From Promethearchaeota archaeon (GTDB lineage: Archaea > Asgardarchaeota > Lokiarchaeia > Sigyniarchaeales > SOKP01), in NCBI GenBank assembly GCA_019894975.1, contig JAGXNO010000012.1, positions 1 through 64,000 of the forward strand: 64,000 nt of DNA. Direction: 5' to 3'. Below are positions 55,211-64,000 of this stretch, in pieces (within the stretch, counting starts at the first letter, position 1; each line of letters starts with the position of its first letter). The translations under genes were made by a program, and so were the position numbers. The notes below the pieces were generated by a model, which saw only the letters and a list, made by a program, of their open reading frames with translations, made no database searches and was not told the origin of the DNA.

Positions 55211-56863
55211 ATGTACAAGAATAAACAGAAAGTGATATTTTTTTCAGTGATATTTTTATTAGGTTCAATTACCGTGCTTACAATAAGTACAAGTTTTCAT
55301 TCCCAAATTGCAATTGATTATGATTCAACATCACTAAAGACTTCTGCGACATTTACAGATGTAGAAATTAATGCCCTTGCCACTACCAATACTTCAAATA
55401 CTGGTAATTGGACATGGGCAAAATCTATAGGATTATGCACTGGATCTGGAACACTTGGTAGTCCCTATATAATAGCAAACCATGTTTTTGAATATAGTTC
55501 TGGCGTTGGAAATTGTCTAACAATTATAAATTCAAGAGTCTATTTTAGAATTAGAGATTGTACTTTCAGAAATTCAGCGTTCTCTTTTGTAGGTTTACTT
55601 ATTGTCAATTCTACTAATGGTGAAGTTACCGATTGTTCAATATATGGTAATTATGAAGGTATTGTCATGGCAGATGTCAATGATACTGAAATTAGAGATA
55701 GTCACATTTATGGCAATAATGATATTGGGTTAATCTTAGTTAATTCTCGTTTTAACACGATAAATAACAATAATGTTTCAGCTAATACTGAATGGGGAAT
55801 TATCCTCGCAACAAGTATGTATAATACCATTTCTAATAACATTGCTAACGATAATCTAAATGAGGATGGAATAACACTTGATATAGAAAGTAACTACAAT
55901 GATGTGAATTTTAATACAGCAAATAATAATGGAAATGCAGGTATTTTTCTCGATGATAGTCATAGGAACACTATTTCTAACAACAAAGCTAACGATAATT
56001 TTCAATTTGGAATTTCCCTAGACATTAGTACTCGAAATATTATTTCCAAAAACACCGTAAATTCTAATAACATCATGGGGATCTTGGGTGTTGATAGTGA
56101 CACTAATTTGATAAGTCAAAACACAGCAAATCATCACAGCGTGGCTGGAATTTACTTAGAAAATTGTGATGATTCAACTATATCTGATAACACTGTTTAC
56201 AACAATACTATAATGGGAATTTATATGGTAAATTTAAATAATATGACATGTACAGACAATTTAGCATATGAAAATAAAATGTGGGGGATATATTTATATA
56301 ACTCAGATGAATCTGTAATTGAAAATAATAATGCTCATCATAATAACTTCTATGGTATATATATTAATAGCGGCAGTCAAGTGAATGTGATAAAATCTAA
56401 TCTTGCCCGATATAACAACTTGAGTGGAATATATATCCAGAGTAGCAGTAATAATTTATTAATTGATAATATAGCAAGTTATAATGTAGAGCATGGAATT
56501 TTTATCGAATCAAGCAACAACATCGTTCTATCAAGTAATACAGCGAATGATAATGAAGAGAATGGTATCCATTTACTTAATAGTAATTCAAACACTATCA
56601 TTTCTAACACAGCGAATAATAATAAAAACGGAACATTTTTAGACGGTAGCAATAACAATAAAGTAATTGATAATGTATTCGTGGGTAATGACGATTGCTA
56701 TAACGAAACGGGAAGCACAGGTAATATATTTGAAAATAATAGATGTTCTGCTCCTGGTGGTTTGCCAATAGACTTGAGTACCATTCTATTGATTTTAGCT
56801 ATTGTTGAGGGAGCAGTTATTGCGGTAATTGCTTTAACCTATTTCGTGCGAAAACGAAAATAA
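55211..56863 (+). CDS. Surface-anchored parallel beta-helix (PbH1/NosD-like) protein, copy 1
   Basis: Signal peptide at the N-terminus (VIFFSVIFLLGSITVLTIS), C-terminal transmembrane helix (LSTILLILAIVEGAVIAVIAL) and a RKRK stop. Between are about 17 right-handed beta-helix rungs of 20-24 residues of the type NTISNNIANDN--GIxL, rich in Asn. These rungs fold like pectate lyase or NosD, but no catalytic residues can be named. It is probably a surface protein that binds or degrades polysaccharide, or a structural protein. The next gene is its tandem paralogue; the first 140 residues are nearly identical. Confidence 0.85.
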   Translation: MYKNKQKVIFFSVIFLLGSITVLTISTSFHSQIAIDYDSTSLKTSATFTDVEINALATTNTSNTGNWTWAKSIGLCTGSGTLGSPYIIANHVFEYSSGVGNCLTIINSRVYFRIRDCTFRNSAFSFVGLLIVNSTNGEVTDCSIYGNYEGIVMADVNDTEIRDSHIYGNNDIGLILVNSRFNTINNNNVSANTEWGIILATSMYNTISNNIANDNLNEDGITLDIESNYNDVNFNTANNNGNAGIFLDDSHRNTISNNKANDNFQFGISLDISTRNIISKNTVNSNNIMGILGVDSDTNLISQNTANHHSVAGIYLENCDDSTISDNTVYNNTIMGIYMVNLNNMTCTDNLAYENKMWGIYLYNSDESVIENNNAHHNNFYGIYINSGSQVNVIKSNLARYNNLSGIYIQSSSNNLLIDNIASYNVEHGIFIESSNNIVLSSNTANDNEENGIHLLNSNSNTIISNTANNNKNGTFLDGSNNNKVIDNVFVGNDDCYNETGSTGNIFENNRCSAPGGLPIDLSTILLILAIVEGAVIAVIALTYFVRKRK

Positions 56864-56865
56864 AA

Positions 56866-56883
56866 TTTTTCCTTTTTTTTTCT
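56866..56883 (+). terminator. T-rich terminator after beta-helix gene 1
   Basis: A T-rich tract with two CC or C interruptions follows the stop codon directly, the usual archaeal type of transcription end. Confidence 0.45.
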
Positions 56884-56962
56884 TAAACATCATTTCTTTA
56901 TATTATAGAGAGAATTAATGTTAAATTTGTTCTATAAACTTTAAATGAAAAGGTTGTGTTGA

Positions 56963-56998
56963 GTAACATACAATCTATTAAAACGGGTTAAACCTAAA
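56963..56998 (+). repeat. Leader repeat, copy 2, upstream of the second beta-helix protein
   Basis: Near copy of the leader at 55175-55210: AACATACAATCTATTAAAA is identical, later bases differ at three places. It ends at ATG 56999. Confidence 0.75.
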
Positions 56999-58852
56999 AT
57001 GCAAAATAATAGACAGAAATTGATTTTTTTTACACTTATATTTTTATTTGGTTCAGTTACGATACTTACAATAAGCACTAATTTCCACACCCAACCGTTA
57101 AGCGATCATGATTCAACGCAATTAAAGACTTCCGCTACCTTTACTGATGTAGAAATTAATGCCCTTGCTACTACTAATACTTCAAATACCGGTAATTGGA
57201 CATGGGCAAAATCTATAGGCTTATGCACTGGATCTGGTACAGCTGGTAGTCCCTATATAATAGCAAACCATGTATTTGAATATAGTTCTGGATTTGGATA
57301 TTGCCTAACAATATCTAATTCAAGAGTCTATTTTAGAATTAAAGATTGTACTTTCAGAAATTCAGCTCCCTCTTTAGCTGGTTTATTTATTATTAATTCT
57401 ACTAATGGTCAAGTTACTGATTGTACAATATATGATAATTATGATGGAATTGTCATGGTAGGTGTCAATGATACTGAAATTAGAGATAGTCACATTTATA
57501 ATAATACTGCCAATGGGTTGCACTTATCTGGTTCTCATATCAACACCATTTCTAACAACAATATATCTGAGAATTCAGCTATGGGGATGTATCTCCTTCA
57601 GAGTTCTCATAACACTATTTCTAATAATATATTCATGAATAATATGGTATATGGCATTTTATCAGTTACTCATAGTAATGATAATACCATTTCAGGGAAT
57701 ACTATTACGAAGAATCTAATAGGGATTTCCATTGATACTTGTAGAGATACTACAATTTCTAATAATGATGTGAGTAATAATGATATGTTTGGGATGTATA
57801 TAGATGATGGGGATGAAAGTGATATCATATCTAATACAGCAAATGGACACAATACAATGGGAATATATTTGACAAGTGCCAGTGACAATAATACTATTTC
57901 AAAAAATATTGCGAATAATAATTTTTATGGAATTTTTGAGAGTGGATGTATTAATAACGAATATTCCCAAAACACAGCGAACAATAACGCACAATTTGGT
58001 TTTTATATAGCTGGGAGTATGGAATCAGTACTTCATGATAATACTGCTTTTAATAATACACTTTATGGAATTTTTCTTACAGGTGCTATTAATATATCAT
58101 GTACCGACAACTTGGTGTATGAGAATAAGCAATTTGGGGTTTACTTATCGGGAACACTCACATCAACAGTCGAAGATAATAATGCACACCATAACGGAAT
58201 GTTTGGTATATTAGTAGAGGGTTGTTTATCAATCGATATAAAATCTAATCTTGCCCAATATAATAACTGGAGTGGAATATATGTTTCTAACAGTGATGAA
58301 ACCACTTTGTCGGACAATACTGCTAGTAACAATTACCAACATGGAATTGTTGTAGATGATAGCGATATAAACGTTATAAAATCTAACGTTGCAAAATATA
58401 ATAATTGGAGTGGAATATTCTTGGATATAGGAAGCGATTATAATTTAGTATCTAACAATATCGCAAGTAATAATAATGACCATGGAATATTCTTAAAAAA
58501 TTGTGCGGTAAATACTATAAATAGTAATACTGCGAGTAATAATGGAAAGAATGGAATTCATCTACTCTATAGCGATATAAATAGCATCACGTCTAACACT
58601 GCAAATAATAATAAAAATGGGACGTTCTTAGAAAATAGCGACATGAATACAGTTGCGAACAATGTATTCCTAGGCAATGTTCACTGCTATAATGAAACGG
58701 GAAGTATGGGAAATGTCTTTGAAGACAATTCTTGTACGGGAGGAGGTGGCCCAACCATAAATCTGACTTTTACATTACTAATCATCGCAATTATAGAAGG
58801 AGTAGCTCTCGCGGGAATTGCTGCAATCTATTTTAGGAGAAAGCGAAAATAA
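56999..58852 (+). CDS. Surface-anchored parallel beta-helix (PbH1/NosD-like) protein, copy 2
   Basis: Tandem paralogue of the preceding gene: same signal peptide type, the shared block SATFTDVEINALATTNTSNT, Asn-rich rungs (for example NTISNNIFMNN) and a C-terminal helix followed by RRKRK. At 617 residues it has three or more extra rungs compared with copy 1. The rung region is more diverged than the N-terminal 140 residues, as expected if rungs are gained and lost by recombination. Confidence 0.85.
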   Translation: MQNNRQKLIFFTLIFLFGSVTILTISTNFHTQPLSDHDSTQLKTSATFTDVEINALATTNTSNTGNWTWAKSIGLCTGSGTAGSPYIIANHVFEYSSGFGYCLTISNSRVYFRIKDCTFRNSAPSLAGLFIINSTNGQVTDCTIYDNYDGIVMVGVNDTEIRDSHIYNNTANGLHLSGSHINTISNNNISENSAMGMYLLQSSHNTISNNIFMNNMVYGILSVTHSNDNTISGNTITKNLIGISIDTCRDTTISNNDVSNNDMFGMYIDDGDESDIISNTANGHNTMGIYLTSASDNNTISKNIANNNFYGIFESGCINNEYSQNTANNNAQFGFYIAGSMESVLHDNTAFNNTLYGIFLTGAINISCTDNLVYENKQFGVYLSGTLTSTVEDNNAHHNGMFGILVEGCLSIDIKSNLAQYNNWSGIYVSNSDETTLSDNTASNNYQHGIVVDDSDINVIKSNVAKYNNWSGIFLDIGSDYNLVSNNIASNNNDHGIFLKNCAVNTINSNTASNNGKNGIHLLYSDINSITSNTANNNKNGTFLENSDMNTVANNVFLGNVHCYNETGSMGNVFEDNSCTGGGGPTINLTFTLLIIAIIEGVALAGIAAIYFRRKRK

Positions 58853-58853
58853 A

Positions 58854-58869
58854 TTTTTTTTTTTTTTTT
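58854..58869 (+). terminator. 16-T run after beta-helix gene 2
   Basis: Sixteen consecutive T follow the stop codon closely, a strong archaeal intrinsic terminator. Confidence 0.6.
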
Positions 58870-58954
58870 AATTTTGTCTGTTGTTCTAAATTAATCTTAG
58901 AAGAAATAGATTAATCAAATAAGTTGAAATGAATAAAGTAAAAAAAGCTAATTT

Positions 58955-59413
58955 TTAATCAGGTGTAAGTGAATCTAAATCTGACAGATCTAAGCCGCTG
59001 TCTGAAATCTCAAAGCCACTGTCCGCTAAAAATTCGTCAAGAATCTCTCTTAGTTCGTCACCAGATCTCTTTAGAATTAATCTAATTAACCCAATATTGA
59101 TGTCAGGATCTGAAATTAATGTGAGAACTCCCTTAGGGCCGCAAGATGATGCGAAAATCTTACCCCCAGTAAATTCTGAAGTTACAATTTCAAGATTTCC
59201 AAGTTCCAGATTTTTACCTTGTTCTTCTGAAGCACAGAACACTGCTGAAGCGATTGCACCAATTCCATCAACATCAGCTGGGAAATAAGAAAATTTTGAA
59301 ACACTTGCAATAGTAAGTCCTGTTCTATCAACTAAAATAACTTTTTTGATACCACTTTCACTTTTAATAATCTTGCTTAGAATATTATCGAAGCTTTTCG
59401 TGTCAATACTAAT
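58955..59413 (-). CDS. Roadblock/LC7-domain protein with an apparent ATT start
   Basis: Complete roadblock domain: KSFDNILSKIIKSESGIKKV, ILVDRTGLTIASVSKF, the DGIGAIASAVFCASEEQGK helix, LEIVTSEFTGGKIFASSCG and GVLTLISD, then an acidic tail. Roadblock proteins dimerise and regulate small GTPases. A GTG at 59242 would start in the middle of the domain and is not credible. In frame upstream no ATG, GTG or TTG occurs before a stop; the best candidate is ATT at 59413 (ATT AGT ATT GAC), seven bases after AGGTG. This gives 152 residues. Confidence 0.75.
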   Translation of the reverse strand: MSIDTKSFDNILSKIIKSESGIKKVILVDRTGLTIASVSKFSYFPADVDGIGAIASAVFCASEEQGKNLELGNLEIVTSEFTGGKIFASSCGPKGVLTLISDPDINIGLIRLILKRSGDELREILDEFLADSGFEISDSGLDLSDLDSLTPD

Positions 59414-59420
59414 TGCAATA

Positions 59421-59425
59421 CACCT
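59421..59425 (-). promoter_or_regulatory. Shine-Dalgarno AGGTG for the roadblock gene
   Basis: AGGTG lies seven bases before the ATT at 59413 on the minus strand. This supports the extended start of the roadblock gene. Confidence 0.4.
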
Positions 59426-59657
59426 TTTTAATTAATGTTAGTAATGTGATGTTTAATATAATAATATATTCTTCAATCTTTAAAACTATTATAATCATTT
59501 GAATTTATAAAATTATCTTTTTAAAATCTTCCATGGGAAATCTAGGAAAACTAATGTTTTAGATGTGATTAGAATAATCCATATATTAATTTAAAATATT
59601 TTCACAATTCTAATAATTAGTAATACATACTTAATGTGAAAAAACGGTGTGGGATTC

Positions 59658-59816
59658 TTGAGGTATGATATTGAGAAGAGATTACATAGAGTTAAAATAG
59701 AAATGAATAATAGGAATATTAAATGCGAATATGCTAAAGCCTGCAGTGAAGCTGAAAACTCCTATAGATGCAACGAGTTTTATCGAAAATGCACCAAATA
59801 TAAACGATTTAAATGA
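59658..59816 (+). CDS. 52-residue Cys-rich protein
   Basis: TTG 59658 follows GGTGTGGG by four bases. The peptide is basic, with four Cys in the arrangement C-x5-C-x8-C-x6-C (residues 23, 29, 38, 45): CEYAKAC, YRCNEF and YRKCTKYKRF. This spacing with Tyr and aromatic residues around the Cys recurs in small archaeal proteins and suggests a Zn-binding knuckle. No neighbour tells its function. I consider it real because of the composition and the ribosome binding site. Confidence 0.6.
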   Translation: MRYDIEKRLHRVKIEMNNRNIKCEYAKACSEAENSYRCNEFYRKCTKYKRFK

Positions 59817-60120
59817 AGTTTAGAACTGTTTAAAATCATTTTATATGGTGAACATTCATCTTACTTTGTGTTATGGATCTCTGTGATACTATAAATAATT
59901 TAATTTTTAAAAAGTTACGAAATACAATAAAAACATTTTTATATCGTATATCGCCACTAGTATTCTAATATTTGTCTGGTAACATATGATTTTAATAATA
60001 TTATTATTGATTTTAAGAAGAGCAACAGTTATTAATTTTAAAAATGGTTTCTATTTTATTAAATAGAAAAAATTGAAAATTATGATTATACAAATTAAGA
60101 ATTAAGATAAGTGAATAAAA
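59817..60120. other. AT-rich intergenic region, no gene seen
   Basis: About 300 bp, very AT-rich, with stops in all frames. It should contain the promoter of the long repeat-protein gene; several TTTAAAAA/TTTATAT-type boxes make it impossible to pick one by eye. Confidence 0.4.
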
Positions 60121-63100
60121 TTGTTTTCAAAAAAAATTAAAGTTCAAATTATAATTGTTATTTTACTTATTTCTTCATTCGCTTTAATATTTAGATATAA
60201 AAACCATAATAATTCTTATTTTAATGTAAATGAGCAAGATAATATTCATACTTCTGCTCAGATTTCAGAAACAAAACAATGGATAAAGAACCCTACGTTT
60301 GAATCTCCAATAGAACCTTCTTGGTATTGGAAAAATGGTACAGAAGGCGATAATTCAGATGTGAATGCCACTTCAAGCCCTGGTCAAGCAAATTTTGAAG
60401 TATTAGGGGAAACAAGAACCTTTACTGTAGTATCTGGAATTGTTAACTCCTCTACATCACCTGGTTGGAAACAATTTGATAAACCAAGTTTTCTTCAACC
60501 GGATACAGCAGAAATTCGATCTTATGGGTGTTTTGTTTATCATTATTGGTATGATGATCCTAATCAGTTTCCAAGTGTTCAATGGAGAACAAATATAAGT
60601 ATGCCAATAGATATGTCTGATTATATTATAACTTCCGCATCTTTAGAGGTTATTGTAAATGCAACTGTTAGTAGTGATGTTGATACTCCAAATGATGGCG
60701 CTTACTGGGAAAATTTTGCAATAGGAGATTCTGTAACATATTATGCTCAAATTACAGATCTAGAGTATAATGCACCAATTTATACCGTTGCTTCAAATAA
60801 AACGAGATATTTAGGGCAAAATTCTCCTCCAATATTAACTTTAACCAATAAATCATTAGATCCAGTTAGTGAGGTTGATATAATTGCTGCTTTAAATTCT
60901 GCTTTTGAAAAAGATTCCTCACATTCAAATTTCACGCTTACTTTAGGAATTGATATATATTGTGAAGATAACCTTCAATCTAGTGATCCTGATACTTTTA
61001 ATGAATTAATAATTAAAACCTGTAATCTAACTTTTACAGTTATGAAAAAAATTGATCAATCTACAACATTGTCATGGAATCAAATCGGTGATGAAATCAC
61101 GGGGACTAGTGTACAAATCATAGATGCGAATTTTAACTTTAAATATAAAGTTGATAAAATTTGGCCAACGTCTGCACCTCTTTCTGAACTAAGATTTTAT
61201 ATAAATAATAAGAGTTATGATGCTGGAATAATTAAGTTATCTTCTGCAACTACATCTTTTCAAGAAGCAAAATCTGGGGGATTTGATGTAACTGATTTAA
61301 TTACTGCTAACGTTAATATTTCCGTTTCAATAGAAGTATTTCTTAAAGACACATTTGAACTAGATGAAGTATATATTATTTCAATTGATGAAGTTTATCT
61401 AAACATCTCGTATATAAAAACCTTTCCAGATTACGGAAGTGAGTTACAATTGTTTTTAAATAAAGAAAATAAAACTACTGATCCCATGATACAGATATCT
61501 TATTTTGACACATTAAATATTACTGTTACTTATAAAGAAAATGAAACAGGAAATCATATTTCAAATTCTACTGTAAAAATTGAGGGAAAAGTATCTGATA
61601 AGCTAGAGGAAGATGAAATATTTGAACATTATTATATTCTTATTAATACTTCAGAATTAGGACTTGGAGCAAGTGTTTTAACTATAAGTGCTCAAAAAGA
61701 TAATTATGAGGTTAAGAGTGTTCAGATTTATATTGAAGTAATTGAGCAACCAACAGAACTTCAATTAGTAATAGATGATATTCAGAGAAGTAGCAAAGAG
61801 ACTATCGATGTTAAATTCAATGAATTGTTAAATGTTACTGTATTTTTTAAAGATAACCTTACAAATACCCATATCAATGGAGCTACAGTTAATTTATTAG
61901 GTATTGGAAATTTCAGTGAAACAATTAATCATTATAACTTAACTTTAAACACTAATGATTTAAATCAAGGAATTAATATCCTAACTATTTTTGCACAATT
62001 AGATAATTATCAATCTCAAACAATTCAATTCTTCATAAATGTAATAGAAATAGCAACAGAATTATTGATGTTTTTAGATGGAAACCAAACATATGTTCGT
62101 GATACGATTTACAATCAAATTGATGAGTTTATCAACATATCTGTTTATTATCGAAACAATAACACAAAAGAACATATAATTGGGGCAAGTGTTGATTTAT
62201 TGGGGTTTGGAAGTTTAGACGAATTAAATAATCAATATAATTTTTCCTTGAACACTAATGATTTAGTTCGGGGTATTAATGTATTAACTATTTATGCTCA
62301 ACTAAATAATTATCAATCCCAGACTTTTCAGTTTTTCATTAGTATTGAAGAAAGAGGTACAAATTTACTTCTCTTCATTGATGAAGTTCAAGAATATCCC
62401 AGTGACACTTTCAACACTCAATTTGATGAAATTATAAATATAACTGTTTTATATCGTGATGATAACACAAATATGGACATAAGTGGAGCGAGTGTAGAAT
62501 TATTAGGAATAGGATTTCTAAATGAGACTTCAAATCAATATAATATCTCAATAAGTACTAACATTTTAGAAAAAGGGATAAATATTTTAACAATTTTTGC
62601 TCAATTAAGTGGTTATCAGCATAAAACAATTCAATTTTTTATAAATGTTGATGACAGGGCAACAGAATTATTATTATATATAGATGGTGTTCAATTGAAT
62701 GATAGTGATACAATTCAAGTAGAAATTGATGAAAATATTAATATAACTACTTTATTTCGTGATAAAATTACGAATTTACATTTAGGTGGGGCGAGTATAG
62801 AATTATTAGGAATAGGATTTCTAAATGAAACTTCAAATCAATATAATATTACGATTAATTCTAATGATTTAGAGCTAGGAATTAATATATTAACGATATT
62901 TACTCAGCTAAACAATTATCAACCGAATTCAATTCAAATTTTTGTTGATGTGGTTAATAAAGTAACTAATCTAATTGTATGTTTAAATGGAATAGATAAA
63001 ACCAATGATCCTGTATTAACTCTTCCAATTAATAGTCTATTAAATTTAACTATAAAGTATTTACATAATCAAACGGGCCTTGAAATAAGTGGAGCATTGT

Positions 63101-63888
63101 TACAATTGATCGGTGAGGGCCTCATTGAAAATATAAATGAGAATGTTAATTTTTCACAATATTCATTTATTCTCAATACAACAAATTTAGGGATTGGAGT
63201 AAGGTTATTTACAATTGTGGCTCAAGCTACAGATTTTCAGATAAGTACAGTTGATATTAGAATAACTGTTAATAGAATTAGCACATCAATAAACACACTT
63301 TCTGGAGAAACATATTTTGATATTAGTTCAGAAGATGATTTTCTCATACAAATTGTCCTTAATAACACTGATTTTGGTGAAATTATTAAAAATGCAACAG
63401 TTACTTATCGTTGGGAACGAGGTCAAGGAGAATTGGTTGATTTAGATAATGATGGCATTTATGAAGTAGTACTACGGAATCTGCCTGCTGGCTCATATGT
63501 TATAATCATAAATGCTTATGCCGGAGAAGATTATGAATTTGAAACTTTTGAAATAATTTTAAATGCTAGAGCAAAACCCGGATTTGATTATACATTTATT
63601 ATAATTCTACTATCAATTGGGATCCTTGGACTTGGAACCTACTTCGTTTTATATCAAAAATATTTTAAATACCCTCCAAAAGTGAGGAAAATAAGAAAGT
63701 TGAGAAAGAAAATTAGTAAAAATAAAAGGTTAAATCCTATTTCACTTCAAACACGGGATGATATTATTAGAAGTAAAATACAAATGAATAAACAAATGTT
63801 AGAACAAGAAAAAATATCGCCGGAGACAAAAATTCAAGTTGAGGATTCAGATGTAAAAAAAAAAGAAGGAGGAGGAGTTATTGAGTAA
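60121..63888 (+). CDS. Giant surface protein with Ig-like tandem repeats
   Basis: A 1255-residue protein with a signal peptide (KVQIIIVILLISSFALIF), a large N-terminal beta domain (about 50-440), six tandem repeats of about 98-101 residues (about 440-1055) and a C-terminal transmembrane helix (YTFIIILLSIGILGLGTYFVL) followed by a strongly basic cytosolic tail. A typical repeat reads TELLLFIDGVQ, INITVLYRD, GASVELLGIGFLNE, NILTIFAQLNNYQ and QFFINV, as in Ig-like or CARDB-type domains. A last Ig-like unit with DLDNDGIYEV follows. It is probably a cell-surface stalk or adhesin. Start is TTG with GTGA upstream. Confidence 0.82.
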   Translation: MFSKKIKVQIIIVILLISSFALIFRYKNHNNSYFNVNEQDNIHTSAQISETKQWIKNPTFESPIEPSWYWKNGTEGDNSDVNATSSPGQANFEVLGETRTFTVVSGIVNSSTSPGWKQFDKPSFLQPDTAEIRSYGCFVYHYWYDDPNQFPSVQWRTNISMPIDMSDYIITSASLEVIVNATVSSDVDTPNDGAYWENFAIGDSVTYYAQITDLEYNAPIYTVASNKTRYLGQNSPPILTLTNKSLDPVSEVDIIAALNSAFEKDSSHSNFTLTLGIDIYCEDNLQSSDPDTFNELIIKTCNLTFTVMKKIDQSTTLSWNQIGDEITGTSVQIIDANFNFKYKVDKIWPTSAPLSELRFYINNKSYDAGIIKLSSATTSFQEAKSGGFDVTDLITANVNISVSIEVFLKDTFELDEVYIISIDEVYLNISYIKTFPDYGSELQLFLNKENKTTDPMIQISYFDTLNITVTYKENETGNHISNSTVKIEGKVSDKLEEDEIFEHYYILINTSELGLGASVLTISAQKDNYEVKSVQIYIEVIEQPTELQLVIDDIQRSSKETIDVKFNELLNVTVFFKDNLTNTHINGATVNLLGIGNFSETINHYNLTLNTNDLNQGINILTIFAQLDNYQSQTIQFFINVIEIATELLMFLDGNQTYVRDTIYNQIDEFINISVYYRNNNTKEHIIGASVDLLGFGSLDELNNQYNFSLNTNDLVRGINVLTIYAQLNNYQSQTFQFFISIEERGTNLLLFIDEVQEYPSDTFNTQFDEIINITVLYRDDNTNMDISGASVELLGIGFLNETSNQYNISISTNILEKGINILTIFAQLSGYQHKTIQFFINVDDRATELLLYIDGVQLNDSDTIQVEIDENINITTLFRDKITNLHLGGASIELLGIGFLNETSNQYNITINSNDLELGINILTIFTQLNNYQPNSIQIFVDVVNKVTNLIVCLNGIDKTNDPVLTLPINSLLNLTIKYLHNQTGLEISGALLQLIGEGLIENINENVNFSQYSFILNTTNLGIGVRLFTIVAQATDFQISTVDIRITVNRISTSINTLSGETYFDISSEDDFLIQIVLNNTDFGEIIKNATVTYRWERGQGELVDLDNDGIYEVVLRNLPAGSYVIIINAYAGEDYEFETFEIILNARAKPGFDYTFIIILLSIGILGLGTYFVLYQKYFKYPPKVRKIRKLRKKISKNKRLNPISLQTRDDIIRSKIQMNKQMLEQEKISPETKIQVEDSDVKKKEGGGVIE
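62497..62546 (+). repeat. 50-bp DNA repeat, copy 1, inside the Ig-like repeat gene
   Basis: Forty-nine of 50 bases are identical to 62800-62849, exactly 303 bp (101 codons) apart. It encodes the GIGFLNETSNQYN segment of repeats 4 and 5, showing a recent unit duplication. Confidence 0.8.
62800..62849 (+). repeat. 50-bp DNA repeat, copy 2, inside the Ig-like repeat gene
   Basis: Second copy of the 50-bp repeat at 62497-62546; the one difference is GAG versus GAA in a Glu codon. Confidence 0.8.
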
Positions 63889-63912
63889 ATTGAAGCGGGG
63901 GTGTCAAAATTG

Positions 63913-64000
63913 ATGCGAAAAAATTATAGAACTATTATTTTAATTATTCTCCTTACCTTTTCCTCACTGATATTTCCTTTCTTTAGCTTATTTAGTAATA
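63913..64000 (+). CDS. Secreted protein, 5' part only (runs out of the window)
   Basis: ATG 63913 lies nine bases after GGGGGTG. The visible 29 residues, MRKNYRTIILIILLTFSSL and on, form a signal peptide: basic start and long hydrophobic core. The gene starts 24 bp after the Ig-like repeat gene, so both are probably co-transcribed surface components. In-frame GTG 63901 is an alternative start. Confidence 0.6.
   Translation, partial: MRKNYRTIILIILLTFSSLIFPFFSLFSN

Noticed and set aside
55900-58700. CRISPR-like array in the Asn-rich repeats
   Set aside because: The repeats are coding, irregular at the DNA level and vary in spacing; no constant direct repeat with spacers.
55211-58852. NosD-type copper-processing function for the beta-helix proteins
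   Set aside because: Similarity is to the general right-handed beta-helix rung; no nitrous oxide reductase genes are nearby.
58955-59242. 95-residue protein starting at GTG 59242
   Set aside because: It begins inside a roadblock domain; the missing N-terminal half is encoded upstream in the same frame.

Overview
The window looks like a chromosomal segment of an Asgard archaeon (Promethearchaeota), most likely Lokiarchaeia-like and from a metagenome or single-cell assembly. The DNA is AT-rich, GTG and TTG starts are common, and Shine-Dalgarno sequences of the GGTGA/GGAG type are visible. The one tRNA carries an archaeal-type short intron. Eukaryote-like parts typical of Asgards are present: a roadblock domain fused to a Rab-like GTPase, a stand-alone roadblock protein, a gelsolin-like protein and several putative longin-like domains. 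The lower isoprenoid pathway is the archaeal mevalonate variant.

Layout. 0-4 kb: electron-transfer flavoprotein (EtfB end, EtfA with two 4Fe-4S clusters) and a Zn/Cd-type P1B ATPase. 4-16 kb: NERD protein, FAD oxidoreductase, SerA, a TPR protein, DUF1847 and ferredoxin proteins, an intron-containing tRNA-Leu, a gelsolin-like gene followed by a 48-residue membrane peptide, a VTT/DedA-like protein and a frameshifted GPH sugar symporter. 16-24 kb: RDD protein, two paralogous 7TM proteins with a C-terminal HKSGI domain, an Eco57I/TaqI-like adenine methylase, a GH4 glycosidase and HisB. 24-28.5 kb: the roadblock-GTPase fusion, a gene with a probable in-frame TGA near its 5' end, a gene split by an in-frame TAA, a GTPase remnant and an orphan beta-class methyltransferase. 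28.5-34.6 kb: phosphodiesterase, GH38 mannosidase and a membrane-anchored alpha/beta hydrolase.

34.8-48.7 kb is the main block, an isoprenoid island. On the minus strand are HMG-CoA synthase, class II HMG-CoA reductase, a UbiD-like decarboxylase, both subunits of an AcnX-type phosphomevalonate dehydratase, mevalonate kinase, isopentenyl phosphate kinase and type 2 IPP isomerase. On the plus strand are a prenyl diphosphate synthase, UbiX (makes the prenyl-FMN needed by UbiD) and a cis-prenyltransferase. Together these cover every step from acetoacetyl-CoA to long-chain prenyl diphosphates. The upper enzymes are of bacterial/eukaryotic type, the lower ones archaeal.

48.8-55.1 kb holds a co-oriented set of less familiar genes: a large helical protein, a GCS2-like ligase, an amidohydrolase and a coiled-coil protein. 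55.2-64 kb is a cell-surface region: two tandem beta-helix proteins with duplicated leaders, a roadblock protein, a tiny Cys-rich protein, a 1255-residue Ig-like repeat protein and the start of another secreted protein.

Several genes are interrupted or lack a normal start (etfA ATA, roadblock ATT, TGA at 25282, TAA at 26527, GPH frameshift). All five are explainable by a lost or changed G on the coding strand, so either sequence error or real decay is possible. No rRNA, CRISPR array or insertion sequence was seen.
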